Shown: positions 54,315 to 62,571, counted from the stretch's first letter. The stretch: DNA of 64,000 bases from Candidatus Microthrix parvicella Bio17-1 (GCF_000299415.1 NZ_AMPG01000001.1:744001-808000); one strand, 5' to 3'. Notes: generated by a model not told the origin, from the sequence alone. Translations and numbers: made by a program.

Positions 54315-54379
54315 CATCGTGCCCCGCCACACCGGCGGGCGGTGCGCGCTCACAGCGCCGGCCGGTGCAAACCGTCGCC

Positions 54380-55507
54380 TCAGAGGGCGCTCGCCGCTCC
54401 CGGGCCCGGGGTCGGAGCGGACGGGTCGAGCGAGCCGAGGCCGGCCGCCAGGGCCGAGCCGACCACCAGCGCACCGCCCACGATGGCGGGCGCACCGGGG
54501 CGTTCCCCCGCCACCGCCACCGCCATCACGGTGGCCACCACCGGTTCGGCGGTGGCGATCACCGAGGCCCGGGTGGACGAGATGCGGGTCAGCCCCGCCC
54601 CAAGCAACAGGTAGGCCAGCAGCGTTGACGCCAACGACAGCAAAGCGAGCAGACCGGCAACATCCCAGGAGGGCCATGCCAGATCGGCAAAAGGCACCAG
54701 CACCAGCCCGCCGATCAGCATGGCGATGGCGTAGGTGCGAATCGGGCCCAGCAGCTCCACCAGGGTGCGTCCAACCAGGTAGTAGCTCGCGTAGCTCAAC
54801 CCTGCGGTCAGCCCCCAGGCGACCGACGCTGCGCTCACGGTCACGCCTTCGCCTCCGGCCGCTGCGGTAAGGGCCACCCCGCCAGATGCCACCAGCACCA
54901 GCGTGACGGAGCGAGGCGTCGGCCGCATCCAGCCCAGCATGACCGAACCGATCAACACCCACACCGGTGCGGTGTACAACAGCACCCACGCCAGCGTGAT
55001 GCCGCCCCGCTCGATGGCTGCGGGCAGCGCCGTGTAGAAGACCGACACGCCGATGAGCCCAAGCGTCACCAGCCGAACCCACACCATGGGTCGACGCAAC
55101 GGCGATGCCGAAGCACCGGTCGTGCCACCGGAGCCCCGCAACCGTGCCCGCAGCGCCTGCACCAGCCAGATCATCGAGAACCCCACGCCCGCCACCAGTG
55201 CCCGCCACGTGGCCATCGTGACCGGGCTCAGACCACGGTCGGCCAACCCGTTGGCCACCGGGCCGATCGTGCCCCACAGCACCGCTGCACCAAGGACCGC
55301 CAGCGCACCGATCGTCCCCGGGCTGTGCCCACTACCGCCGTGCCCATCACCGCTGTGCCCACTACCGCCGTGCCCACTACCGCCGTGCCCACTACCGCTG
55401 TGCCCACTACCGCCGTGCCCACTACCGCCGTGCCCACTACCGCCGTGCCCACTACCGCCGTGCCCACTACCGCCGTGCCCATCACTGCCGTGCGAGCGTT
55501 GGTTCAC
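54380..55507 (-). CDS. EamA/DMT-family transporter with Gly-Ser-His repeat N-terminus
   Basis: A 375-residue membrane protein with ten predicted helices in two EamA halves; the first starts GALAVLGAAVLWGTIGPVAN and the second AASVAWGLTAGLSYASYYLVG. Such proteins export metabolites or amino acids. The first 65 residues are a tract of Gly-Gly-Ser-Gly-His units encoded by eleven 15-nt repeats; it may bind Ni or Zn, or be neutral. The GTG at 55507 overlaps the fadD stop (GTGA), so it is co-translated with the acyl-CoA ligase and could export or import a substrate of that pathway. That link is inference. Confidence 0.8.
   Translation of the reverse strand: MNQRSHGSDGHGGSGHGGSGHGGSGHGGSGHGGSGHSGSGHGGSGHGGSGHSGDGHGGSGHSPGTIGALAVLGAAVLWGTIGPVANGLADRGLSPVTMATWRALVAGVGFSMIWLVQALRARLRGSGGTTGASASPLRRPMVWVRLVTLGLIGVSVFYTALPAAIERGGITLAWVLLYTAPVWVLIGSVMLGWMRPTPRSVTLVLVASGGVALTAAAGGEGVTVSAASVAWGLTAGLSYASYYLVGRTLVELLGPIRTYAIAMLIGGLVLVPFADLAWPSWDVAGLLALLSLASTLLAYLLLGAGLTRISSTRASVIATAEPVVATVMAVAVAGERPGAPAIVGGALVVGSALAAGLGSLDPSAPTPGPGAASAL
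55324..55488 (-). repeat. Eleven 15-nt tandem units
   Basis: Plus-strand unit cgtgcccactaccgc with a few substitutions, 165 nt in all, encoding Gly-Ser-Gly-His-Gly repeats at the N-terminus of the EamA protein. Copy-number change keeps the frame. Confidence 0.95.
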
Positions 55508-57165
55508 GCCTCCGAGGATGCCCGCTCCTTGGCCCACGGGTAGTCGGCCTTGCCGGTCGGCGAGCGCACCACCTCGTCAACCAGCACCAGCTTGCGAGGG
55601 GCCTTGTACCCGGCGATCGTGCCTTTCACGTGTGCTTTCAGGTCGTCAAGGGTCAGCTCGGTGCCCTCCCTGGGCGCAACGACGGCGGCTACCGTCTCGC
55701 CCCAGCGTTCGTCGGGCACGCCCACCACCACGGTGTCGAAAACGCCCGGGTGGGTTTTCAGCGCCGCCTCGACCTCCTCGGGAAACACCTTTTCCCCGCC
55801 GGTGTTGATGCTGACCGAGCCACGGCCCAGCACGGTGATGGTGCCGTCGGTGTCGACGGTGGCCTGATCGCCGGTGACCGCCCAACGGACGCCGCCGACC
55901 TCGACAAACGTCTCTGCGGTCTTCTTGGGGTCGCCGTAGTACCTCAGCGGCATTCGCCCGGTGCGGGCAACCCTGCCCATGTTGCCCGACCCCGGCTCGA
56001 CCGGCTGCAGGTTCTCGTCGAGCACGCAGGTCACCGCCGGGTCCATCGCAAAACGAGTGCCCTTGCTGGCATCCTCGCCCGGCATGAGCCGCTGGGTGGC
56101 GTGTGATCCGGTCTCGGAACTGCCGTAGCCGTCGGCCAGGATCAGGTTGGGGAGAATCTCCTGAAGACGGGTCTTGTTAGTGGGGTGAAGCGGCGCCCCA
56201 CCGGAGGAAATCGTGTACAGCGAGGGCACCTCGAAGGGCCCCTCGGCCTCCCACGCGTCCAGCAGCGGGCGGGCCATCGCATCACCGATGAGGATCAGGA
56301 TGTTGACCCCTTCGGCGGCAACCTGCCGCCACACCTCGGCACCGTCGAAGCTGCCGGGCAGCAGCACCATCCGTCCGCCGCACAGCCACCAGGACATCGA
56401 GGTCCACTGGGCTGCGGCGTGGATCAGCGGCGCGCAGGCCATCGTCACCACGGCGTCATCAAGGATTCGCTCGGTCAGTTCCTCGGCCGTGGACACCGGG
56501 CCCACGAGCCGCATCGGGTCGCCTCCACCGACACAGGCGAAGAAGGCATCCTCCATGCGCCACTCGACGCCCTTGGGCATACCGGTGGTGCCGCCGGTGT
56601 ACATCAGGTAGACGTCGTCGCCGCTTCGAGCCGGGAAGTCCCGATCGGTCGAGGCCGCCCCCACCGCGTCGTCGTAGTCGAGCGCCCCGAACGTGGTCGG
56701 GTCGGTGGTGGGCACGTCCGCCCGGGGGTCGATGTCGTCAACCACCAGGCTGATGCGAAGGTCGTCGAGTTCGGGTGCCACCTCGGCCAGGGAATCGCTG
56801 AAGCGCCGGTGGAAGACAACCGCCACCGCGTCGCCATCCCGAAGCAGATGCGACAGCTCGGCAGCCACATAGCGGTAGTTGACGTTGAGCGGAACTGCAC
56901 GGATCTTGAACGCGGCCAGCATCGTCTCGACATACTCCGCGCAGTTCTGCAGGTAGCAGGCCACGTGGTCGCCCGGCCCCACCCCCGCGTCGGTCAGGAC
57001 GTGTGCCAGCGCATTGGCCCGCTCCTCAATCTGCCGGTAGGAGACCCGCTGCTCCCCCACCACGAGCGCTTCGCGGTCTGGATACTGATCGGTGGTCAGC
57101 TCCCAAAGATCGGCCAGGTTCCAAGGAACCGGTGAGGTCGCTGCGGTCGTGCTCTGTTCGTTCAT
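55504..57165 (-). CDS. FadD19-like acyl-CoA synthetase
   Basis: A 553-residue adenylate-forming ligase. Core motifs: YTGGTTGMPKGVEWR (ATP/P-loop), GDAMARPLLDAWE, GYGSSETG, and the C-terminal GRGSVSINTGGEKVFPEEVE with the catalytic lysine in RSPTGKADY. Several stretches (INSGGEKV-type block, GDAMARPL, F-N/D-A-x-VWR) follow mycobacterial FadD19, which activates the C26 sterol side chain. The ATG at 57165 follows AGGGGGA. The promoter region carries a KstR-type box. Substrate assignment is inference from pattern and context. Confidence 0.85.
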   Translation of the reverse strand: MNEQSTTAATSPVPWNLADLWELTTDQYPDREALVVGEQRVSYRQIEERANALAHVLTDAGVGPGDHVACYLQNCAEYVETMLAAFKIRAVPLNVNYRYVAAELSHLLRDGDAVAVVFHRRFSDSLAEVAPELDDLRISLVVDDIDPRADVPTTDPTTFGALDYDDAVGAASTDRDFPARSGDDVYLMYTGGTTGMPKGVEWRMEDAFFACVGGGDPMRLVGPVSTAEELTERILDDAVVTMACAPLIHAAAQWTSMSWWLCGGRMVLLPGSFDGAEVWRQVAAEGVNILILIGDAMARPLLDAWEAEGPFEVPSLYTISSGGAPLHPTNKTRLQEILPNLILADGYGSSETGSHATQRLMPGEDASKGTRFAMDPAVTCVLDENLQPVEPGSGNMGRVARTGRMPLRYYGDPKKTAETFVEVGGVRWAVTGDQATVDTDGTITVLGRGSVSINTGGEKVFPEEVEAALKTHPGVFDTVVVGVPDERWGETVAAVVAPREGTELTLDDLKAHVKGTIAGYKAPRKLVLVDEVVRSPTGKADYPWAKERASSEA

Positions 57166-57220
57166 GTTCCCCCTGTGTGTGGCAATGCTGCTCGTGCCCG
57201 CTTGCGCCGACCCTTGAAAC

Positions 57221-57234
57221 TGCAACGTGTTCTA
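57221..57234. promoter_or_regulatory. KstR-type operator between fadD and amidohydrolase
   Basis: TGCAACGTGTTCTA matches the KstR consensus TnnAACnnGTTnnA. On the minus strand CAGACT then AGAACACGTT repeats the layout of the Rieske promoter (TAGACT then AGAACGCGTT), so the fadD transcript would start inside the box. On the plus strand the box abuts the amidohydrolase -10. One repressor could close both genes. Confidence 0.7.
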
Positions 57235-57238
57235 GTCT
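57233..57238 (+). promoter_or_regulatory. -10 element TAGTCT of the amidohydrolase
   Basis: TAGTCT 6 nt before the ATG at 57245; overlaps the last two bases of the KstR-type box. Confidence 0.5.
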
Positions 57239-57244
57239 GAGCCG

Positions 57245-58114
57245 ATGGGTATGCCATCGGATCTTGGAATCATCGACACCATGGTCGGGTTTCCGTCCCC
57301 AGACCGTAGCCAGGTGTACAAGTTCATACAGCCTCATCTGCGAGATGAGGAGTCGAAGAGCTTCACGATGCCGGCCGCGTACATGTTCAAGGACATCCCC
57401 CCGGAGATCGATCCCGAGGCCGACCCGGTGGCGGTGGTGCTGATGAACATGGATGCCCACGGCGTCGAGCGCGCCATGGTGAACGTCGCCAAGGACGACC
57501 GCGAGGCACCCCGCCGGGCACTGCGTGACTTTCCCGACCGGTTCATCCCCTGCGCCGAGTTGGACCCCAACGGCGGCATGGACACCGTCCGCCTGTTGGA
57601 GCGACTCGTCACCGAGTTCGGCGTGCGTGCGGTGACCACCACCCCGTTCGCCTACCGGGTGGCCATCAACGATGCCCGCTACTACCCGCTGTACGCCAAG
57701 TGCGTCGAGTTGGACCTGCCCATCTTCGTCACCGCCGGCGTGCCCGGCCCGCGGGTGCCGATGGCCGACCAGAAGGTTGAGCTGATCGACGAGGTGTGCT
57801 GGTTCTTTCCCGAGCTGAAGTTTGTGATGCGCCATGGTGCCGAGCCCTGGGAGGCGCTGGCGGTCAAGCTGATGATCAAGTGGCCCAACCTGTATTACTC
57901 CACCTCGGCCTTCGCCCCGAAGTACTACCCGCAGGCCATTATCGACTACGCCAACAGCCGGGGCGGCGAAAAGATCATCTACGCCGGATACTTCCCCGCC
58001 GGGCTGACCTACGAGCGCATCTTCTCCGAGCTGCCCAACGTGGGGTTCAACGACGACGTGTGGCCCAGGTTTCTGCGCACCAACGCCGAGCGGATTTTGG
58101 GCCTGAACGCGTGA
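57245..58114 (+). CDS. Amidohydrolase-family TIM-barrel protein
   Basis: A 289-residue protein of the amidohydrolase_2 (ACMSD-like) family. It starts LGIIDTMVGFPSPD, where the usual metal-binding H-x-H is not present, and continues with ERAMVNVA, FPDRFIPCAELDPN, FVTAGVPGPR, FVMRHGAEPWE and a final IIYAGYFPAG in place of the common S-D motif. Family members decarboxylate or hydrolyse ring-derived acids. It is divergent from the FadD19-like gene across a shared KstR-type box, which suggests a role in sterol or related degradation. Confidence 0.75.
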   Translation: MGMPSDLGIIDTMVGFPSPDRSQVYKFIQPHLRDEESKSFTMPAAYMFKDIPPEIDPEADPVAVVLMNMDAHGVERAMVNVAKDDREAPRRALRDFPDRFIPCAELDPNGGMDTVRLLERLVTEFGVRAVTTTPFAYRVAINDARYYPLYAKCVELDLPIFVTAGVPGPRVPMADQKVELIDEVCWFFPELKFVMRHGAEPWEALAVKLMIKWPNLYYSTSAFAPKYYPQAIIDYANSRGGEKIIYAGYFPAGLTYERIFSELPNVGFNDDVWPRFLRTNAERILGLNA

Positions 58115-58129
58115 ACGCCTGAGCGACGC

Positions 58130-58652
58130 GGCCATCGAACGATATTGGACACCGGCGAGGCTCCGGGAACCTGTGCCACCGCCGATCGGGTGGTTCTGAC
58201 CCGCGTCGCCGTGAATCCCCAACAGGGAGGTACCCGAGGCCTTGGCGCACCCTTGGGTACCCTCGAAGGACCCGGCGACCGGCCCGTCTGCCGAGGCCAG
58301 GCCGGGCTCTCACAGGCGCTGCGCCAGGCCGGCATGGCGCCGTTGGAATGACCGACGATCGCCACCTTGCCGATCGTCACCGTCAGTGCGGGAGACCTCG
58401 TGGTCGACGCGAACTGCGAACCGCTCCCGATACCGCCGTGAAGGCCAATCACCAAGGTCACCGAACCGGCACGTGCCTGCTGCGCCGATTGCGGCATGGT
58501 CAGCTGATAGCTGCGCTGCGTTCCCCCGACTTCAGTGTCTGGCTGGTCGTGCCCGTCGGCAACGGCGGCGGCGCCGTCGAACATCCACAACCCGCAGCCA
58601 ACAAGGTTGTGGCGGCCACGAAAGCGCCGGTTCGAAACCTGCTCCTCGTCAC
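58130..58652 (-). pseudogene. Decayed LpqC-like lipoprotein esterase (PHB depolymerase family)
   Basis: Read on the minus strand from a GTG at 58652: FVAATTLLAAGCGCSTAPPP is a lipoprotein signal; after a frameshift comes GGTQRSYQLTMPQ and TLVIGLHGGIGSGSQF (oxyanion region); a deletion follows, then VAIVGHSNGAMPAWR (nucleophile Ser); after another frameshift comes GIHGDAGQNHPIGGGTG. These are, in order, the signatures of the LpqC/PHB depolymerase-like esterases. At least two frame breaks and an internal deletion make it non-functional. The surviving span fills most of the 58115-58693 gap. Confidence 0.7.
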
Positions 58653-58693
58653 CAGTCAGGACCCAGGTGGCCCAAACCCCATGCGGCCTGGCA

Positions 58694-59692
58694 TCAGTCC
58701 GACTCGACCAACCGAAGATCGACCGGCTCGGTGGTGTCAGCCGACGATGGGGCGCTGATTCGTTTGGCCGTGTGGAGGCACGCCTCGGTGAGCTTGGGGC
58801 CGAAGCTCACCATGGCCGGGGCCAGGTGCCCCTCGTCGTAGCGCACAAACTCGGCGGTGGGGATCAGCAGCGCGGTGCGGGCCTGCTCGAGGGGGGACAC
58901 GGCGCGGTCGCGCGTCGTGACCAGCACGGTGGTCGGCACGTCGCAGTGCCTGATCCAGCGCCGGGAGTCGAAGGTGGCGACCGCCATGCCCGCCTCGGTG
59001 ACCATGCGCCAGTCATGGCGTCGCATCTCCTCGGAGGCCCACCGTTGCATCGTGGAGGGCCTCGACCCGCTCGGGGCGATCGGGATCCGCTTTCGCACCG
59101 ACTTGGGCAGCCCCCAGGTGAGGCGCAGCGGCCCGGCGACCGCCGAGACGGCTCCGACCAGTACGATCTGCTGACGCAGGCCGGGCACCAACCAGCTGCC
59201 GGTGGCGGCGAGTACCAGCCCTGACACCAGCTCGGGGTGCCGCTTCCACAGTAGCTGCGCGACCGGCCCGCCCATCGAGTACCCGACGGCGATCACCGGG
59301 CCGCAGCCCAGGTGCTCGATCAGCGCGGCGGCATCGTCGGCACAGTCGGTCAGGCGGAAGCGGCGCCACGAGCGAATGCCCCGGCCATGGCCCCGCATGT
59401 CGGGGGCCACGATGTTGAAGTGTTTCGACAGGTCGTCGAAGGCGTTGAAGTAGTTCATGCCGCCGCTGGCGACCCAGCCGTGAAGCAACAGAACGGTCGG
59501 TGCCCCGGGCGGACCCTCGACCCGCCGGAAAAACGTCTTGCCCCGGCCGGGCAGCTCGATCCGCTCGCCCCAGGGCAACCCAAGCACGTTGTGCTCCTCG
59601 GCCTCGTCGATCGGCCGATCATCGTCGACACCTCCCGCCCGGCTCACCGTGTTCCCTGCGCCGTGGGACCGGCCGTTGAGCTGCTCAACCAT
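58694..59692 (-). CDS. Alpha/beta hydrolase fold protein
   Basis: A 332-residue alpha/beta hydrolase. The oxyanion-loop HGWVASGG, nucleophile elbow AVGYSMGGPVAQLL (Ser about residue 140), acid residue near TTRDRAVSP and the final His in YDEGHLAPAM are visible. A cap domain lies between residues 170 and 250. No signal peptide. Substrate unknown; in this neighbourhood a meta-cleavage-product or ester hydrolase for lipid degradation is conceivable. Confidence 0.85.
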   Translation of the reverse strand: MVEQLNGRSHGAGNTVSRAGGVDDDRPIDEAEEHNVLGLPWGERIELPGRGKTFFRRVEGPPGAPTVLLLHGWVASGGMNYFNAFDDLSKHFNIVAPDMRGHGRGIRSWRRFRLTDCADDAAALIEHLGCGPVIAVGYSMGGPVAQLLWKRHPELVSGLVLAATGSWLVPGLRQQIVLVGAVSAVAGPLRLTWGLPKSVRKRIPIAPSGSRPSTMQRWASEEMRRHDWRMVTEAGMAVATFDSRRWIRHCDVPTTVLVTTRDRAVSPLEQARTALLIPTAEFVRYDEGHLAPAMVSFGPKLTEACLHTAKRISAPSSADTTEPVDLRLVESD

Positions 59693-59766
59693 GAAAATGC
59701 CCCCGGGACACCGAACCTCACGGGCATCTGGGGGTTCCGGATGCCGGGTCGGATGTAGCCGTCAGC

Positions 59767-60351
59767 TTATGACACGCCCAACAGCTGCCTCACGGTGCGA
59801 GCCAACTTTCGCTGCACCTCGTCGCCCTCGGTCATCCCCGAGATCCAGCCCACCAGCGCGGCCAGCCAGACGTCGAAGAGGGTGTCGGCCATATCGATCG
59901 ACTCGGGGGTCGGCTCCGCGCCCATCGCGGTCACGATCAGGGCGCGCATGGCATCGGTGACGCTCTGCACCACCTCGGCCAGCTCGGCGTTGCCAGAGAC
60001 CAGCGCACGGATCTGGGCGGTGGACACGTCGGGCCGGGCCAGAAGGGCACGATTGGCACGGCCGAGCACGTTGAGCACCCGCTCGGCCGCAGTGACGCCC
60101 ACGGCCGGCCGGTTCTCCAGGTGATCGGCCAGCGCGCGCACCTCAGACTCCATCACCGAGGCCAGCAGGTACTCCTTTGATGGGAAGTACCTGTAGAGCG
60201 TGCCGATCGCCACCTCGGCGCGAGCGGCCACGTCCCGCATCTGCACGCCGTCGAACCCACCCTCCGACGCCAGCGCCGTGCACTCGCGCAGCATGCGCGT
60301 TCGGCGTGCGTCCTGGGCGACGGTCAGGCCTGATCGGATCGTGTCGTTCAC
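59767..60351 (-). CDS. KstR-like TetR-family repressor
   Basis: A 194-residue TetR regulator. Its N-terminal half resembles mycobacterial KstR, the repressor of cholesterol catabolism: ALASEGGFDGVQMRDVAARA then EVAIGTLYRYFPSKEYLL, versus the KGGYEAVQMRAVADRADVAVGTLYRYFPSK pattern split over the same helices of KstR. The C-terminal D-T-L-F-D-V-W-L-A-A-L-V-G-W also recalls KstR. Two KstR-consensus boxes occur in the window (37450, 57221). The GTG at 60351 overlaps the stop of the ThDP-like gene (GTGA); GTG at 60366 is the alternative. No box lies in front of this operon, so autoregulation is not indicated. Confidence 0.8.
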   Translation of the reverse strand: MNDTIRSGLTVAQDARRTRMLRECTALASEGGFDGVQMRDVAARAEVAIGTLYRYFPSKEYLLASVMESEVRALADHLENRPAVGVTAAERVLNVLGRANRALLARPDVSTAQIRALVSGNAELAEVVQSVTDAMRALIVTAMGAEPTPESIDMADTLFDVWLAALVGWISGMTEGDEVQRKLARTVRQLLGVS

Positions 60352-61652
60352 GTACCCGTCGCCCACGCCACCGGGGCACCCGCAACCTCGACGATGGCAT
60401 CGAGATCGTCGACGGCGACGGCCACCTGACGAACCGCCGAGCCGGTAGCGGCAGCACCAACCCTGCGGTAGTCCTCTTCGGTGGCCCGCGCGTGGTCGTC
60501 AGCGCTCAGCCGAGGCGCGTCCGGTGACCAAGCCTGAACCGCAACGCCAACCCCAAGCCGCTCGGCCAGCGCCAGCGTCGCCGCCTCCAGCTCGCCGGAG
60601 GCCGAACCGGCGCGCACTCCCACTGCGGGCCGACCGGCCAAGCGGGCCATCAGCGCACCGGCAGCAGCAAAGCCGGGCAGCGGTGTGGTGGGAATCACCA
60701 CCGATCCTGCGGTGGCGGTCGGGAAGGCACGTCCAACCCAGAACCCAACCAGATCGGCTTCAGCGACCGCCACGGCATGGTCGGGCGCGGCTCCCGACAG
60801 GTGCAGCGCCGCCCGGGGGGCCGACAGCGGCGACCCTTCGCTTTCGTAGGCCGGACCGATGATCGCGGCCAGCGCGTCGTACAGCGGTGGACGGGCGGCG
60901 GGCCCACCATCGGGGGCGGTCCAGCCCTCGGCCGCAAGCGACAACTGGCGAGGATCTAGCTCCACCACATTGCCTGTTGGGCGGGATGGCAGTTCGTCCT
61001 CACCAACCCCGGTGAGGATCACCACCTGTGCCGAGTTCAGCCCACCCAGCTCGGGGTCACGTGCCTGCAGACCACAGGTTCCGGCATGGTAGGGACTGTT
61101 CCAGCGGAACACGCCCTTGGCCATCGGGGTGTTCAGCACCGGCACCCCGAGGCGCTCCGCAAAACCTGCCAGCGCAAACGTTGCATCGGCCCGCACCACG
61201 CCGACACCGGCGACCACCGCCAACCTGGCACCCTGCATCGACGGGCTCAGCTGGAAGGCCATCTGCCGCTCGGGCTCACCGGTGACCGACAGGTCGGAGG
61301 GAACGTCCTGGCCGAGGTCGAGGTCCAGGTGCAGCGCCGTCGTGGCGGGCATCATCGGATCGATGGCGGCCAGGGTGTCCAGGAGTTCCTCCGCCGAGCC
61401 GACCGTGTCGGGGTACGCGGTACCGCCGGGCAGCGAGGACAGGTGTAGCAGTTGCCCGGCCAGCACCGCCGCACCGAGACCGCCGTTGACCGTCCCGTCG
61501 GCGTCGGCCAGCAGCACGGCCAGGTCGGGATCCTCCACGTCGATGTGGGGCAGGCCTTCCCCGGTCAGCCCGAGGTCGAGCCCAACCGTCCGGCGAACAC
61601 CCAATGCCGCCAGTGCGCCGGCCAACGCTGCGCGCAGCGTGCGCTCGGTCAT
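60348..61652 (-). CDS. Thiamin diphosphate-enzyme-like protein lacking the cofactor motif
   Basis: A 434-residue protein that looks like a shortened acetolactate-synthase-type enzyme. The central domain is clearest: LGVPVLNTPMAKGVFRWNSP, then GLQARDPELGGLNSAQVVIL, TGVGEDELP. The N-terminal domain lacks the glutamate-bearing loop of active ThDP enzymes in the usual form, and the C-terminal domain has no G-D-G ... N-N cofactor motif. So it may be a pseudoenzyme or a binding protein. It is tightly coupled to DUF3097 upstream and to the KstR-like gene downstream. Function unknown. Confidence 0.5.
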   Translation of the reverse strand: MTERTLRAALAGALAALGVRRTVGLDLGLTGEGLPHIDVEDPDLAVLLADADGTVNGGLGAAVLAGQLLHLSSLPGGTAYPDTVGSAEELLDTLAAIDPMMPATTALHLDLDLGQDVPSDLSVTGEPERQMAFQLSPSMQGARLAVVAGVGVVRADATFALAGFAERLGVPVLNTPMAKGVFRWNSPYHAGTCGLQARDPELGGLNSAQVVILTGVGEDELPSRPTGNVVELDPRQLSLAAEGWTAPDGGPAARPPLYDALAAIIGPAYESEGSPLSAPRAALHLSGAAPDHAVAVAEADLVGFWVGRAFPTATAGSVVIPTTPLPGFAAAGALMARLAGRPAVGVRAGSASGELEAATLALAERLGVGVAVQAWSPDAPRLSADDHARATEEDYRRVGAAATGSAVRQVAVAVDDLDAIVEVAGAPVAWATGT

Positions 61653-62494
61653 GTCAGGTCGATCAACGCGTCGAGCGCCGACTCCACGGCGCCAACCAGG
61701 GTCGGATCAAGGTCCGAGAAGCTGTCCACCGAGGCGAGGATACGACGCCAACCGTCCTGGGGTGTCCCCCAGCCCAGGCGTCGACAGATCCCGGTCTTCC
61801 AGTCCTCGCCCTTGGGCACCTCGGGCCATGACGTGATGCCCACCGCACCCGGTCGTACGCACTGCCACACGTCAACGAACGGATGCCCCACGACGGTGAC
61901 GTCAGGAGATGCGCCGCTGCGCTGGTTCTCGGTCAGACGCCACTCCTTCGTTCCGGGCACCAGATGGTCCACCAGGACGGCCAACCGGGCCTGTGGGCCG
62001 GGCCCAAAGCGCGCGACCGCCGCATCCAGATCATCGATTCCACCCAGCGGCTCCACCACGATGGCGGCGTCTCGCAGATCGTCGCCCCAGACGCGCTCGA
62101 TCAGCCGGGCATCGTGGTCGCCCTCCACCCACAGACGGCTCGCACGGGCCACCTTGGCCCCACTGTCCGGCGCAGCGATCGACCCGGAGGCGGTTCGCCG
62201 CACCGCCGTTGACGTTGGGGTCCGGGAGACCCCGGTCAGCGAGAAGGTTTCGCCGTGCATCGAGAACCCGCCCGCCAGATTGTTCACCCGCCGAGTGCTT
62301 CCGCCGCGCAGCCGAAGCACCACCCAGTCGCGGTGCCACTTCTCGACCGTGCCACGCGCGCCTGTAGCACGATGCACCACCTCGTCGGTGGGCGTCACGC
62401 TCCGCTGCGGTGGCCCCGCGGCGATGACGTCGTTGCGCGGGTCCAACACGTCACCGGGTACCGGTGCGGATTCGGGGCGGGATCGACGGGCCAT
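61649..62494 (-). CDS. DUF3097 family protein
   Basis: A 281-residue protein of the actinobacterial DUF3097 family. Diagnostic stretches: RLWVEGDHDARLIERVWGDD, LAVLVDHLVPGTKEWRL, VVGHPFVDVWQCVRPGAVGI and WPEVPKGEDWKTGICRRLGW. The acidic patches and a Toprim-like E ... D-x-D arrangement suggest a nucleic-acid enzyme, but no function is established. The ATG at 62494 follows TACCTT by 7 nt, so this gene heads the three-gene operon ending in the KstR-like regulator. Confidence 0.8.
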   Translation of the reverse strand: MARRSRPESAPVPGDVLDPRNDVIAAGPPQRSVTPTDEVVHRATGARGTVEKWHRDWVVLRLRGGSTRRVNNLAGGFSMHGETFSLTGVSRTPTSTAVRRTASGSIAAPDSGAKVARASRLWVEGDHDARLIERVWGDDLRDAAIVVEPLGGIDDLDAAVARFGPGPQARLAVLVDHLVPGTKEWRLTENQRSGASPDVTVVGHPFVDVWQCVRPGAVGITSWPEVPKGEDWKTGICRRLGWGTPQDGWRRILASVDSFSDLDPTLVGAVESALDALIDLT

Positions 62495-62501
62495 GGTCGC
62501 C

Positions 62502-62507
62502 AAGGTA
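62502..62507 (-). promoter_or_regulatory. -10 element TACCTT of the DUF3097 operon
   Basis: Minus-strand TACCTT 7 nt before the ATG at 62494, without a Shine-Dalgarno; rejects the longer frame to 62647. Confidence 0.45.
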
Positions 62508-62571
62508 GAAGAAGGGACGACCCGACTGGCGCATACGCGCTGCCGGTCGGGCCGAACGCAACCGGCCGACC

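Noticed and set aside
59767-60351. Autoregulation of the KstR-like gene through a box in its own operon promoter
   Set aside because: I looked for AACnnGTT around 60351, 61652 and 62494 and found none.
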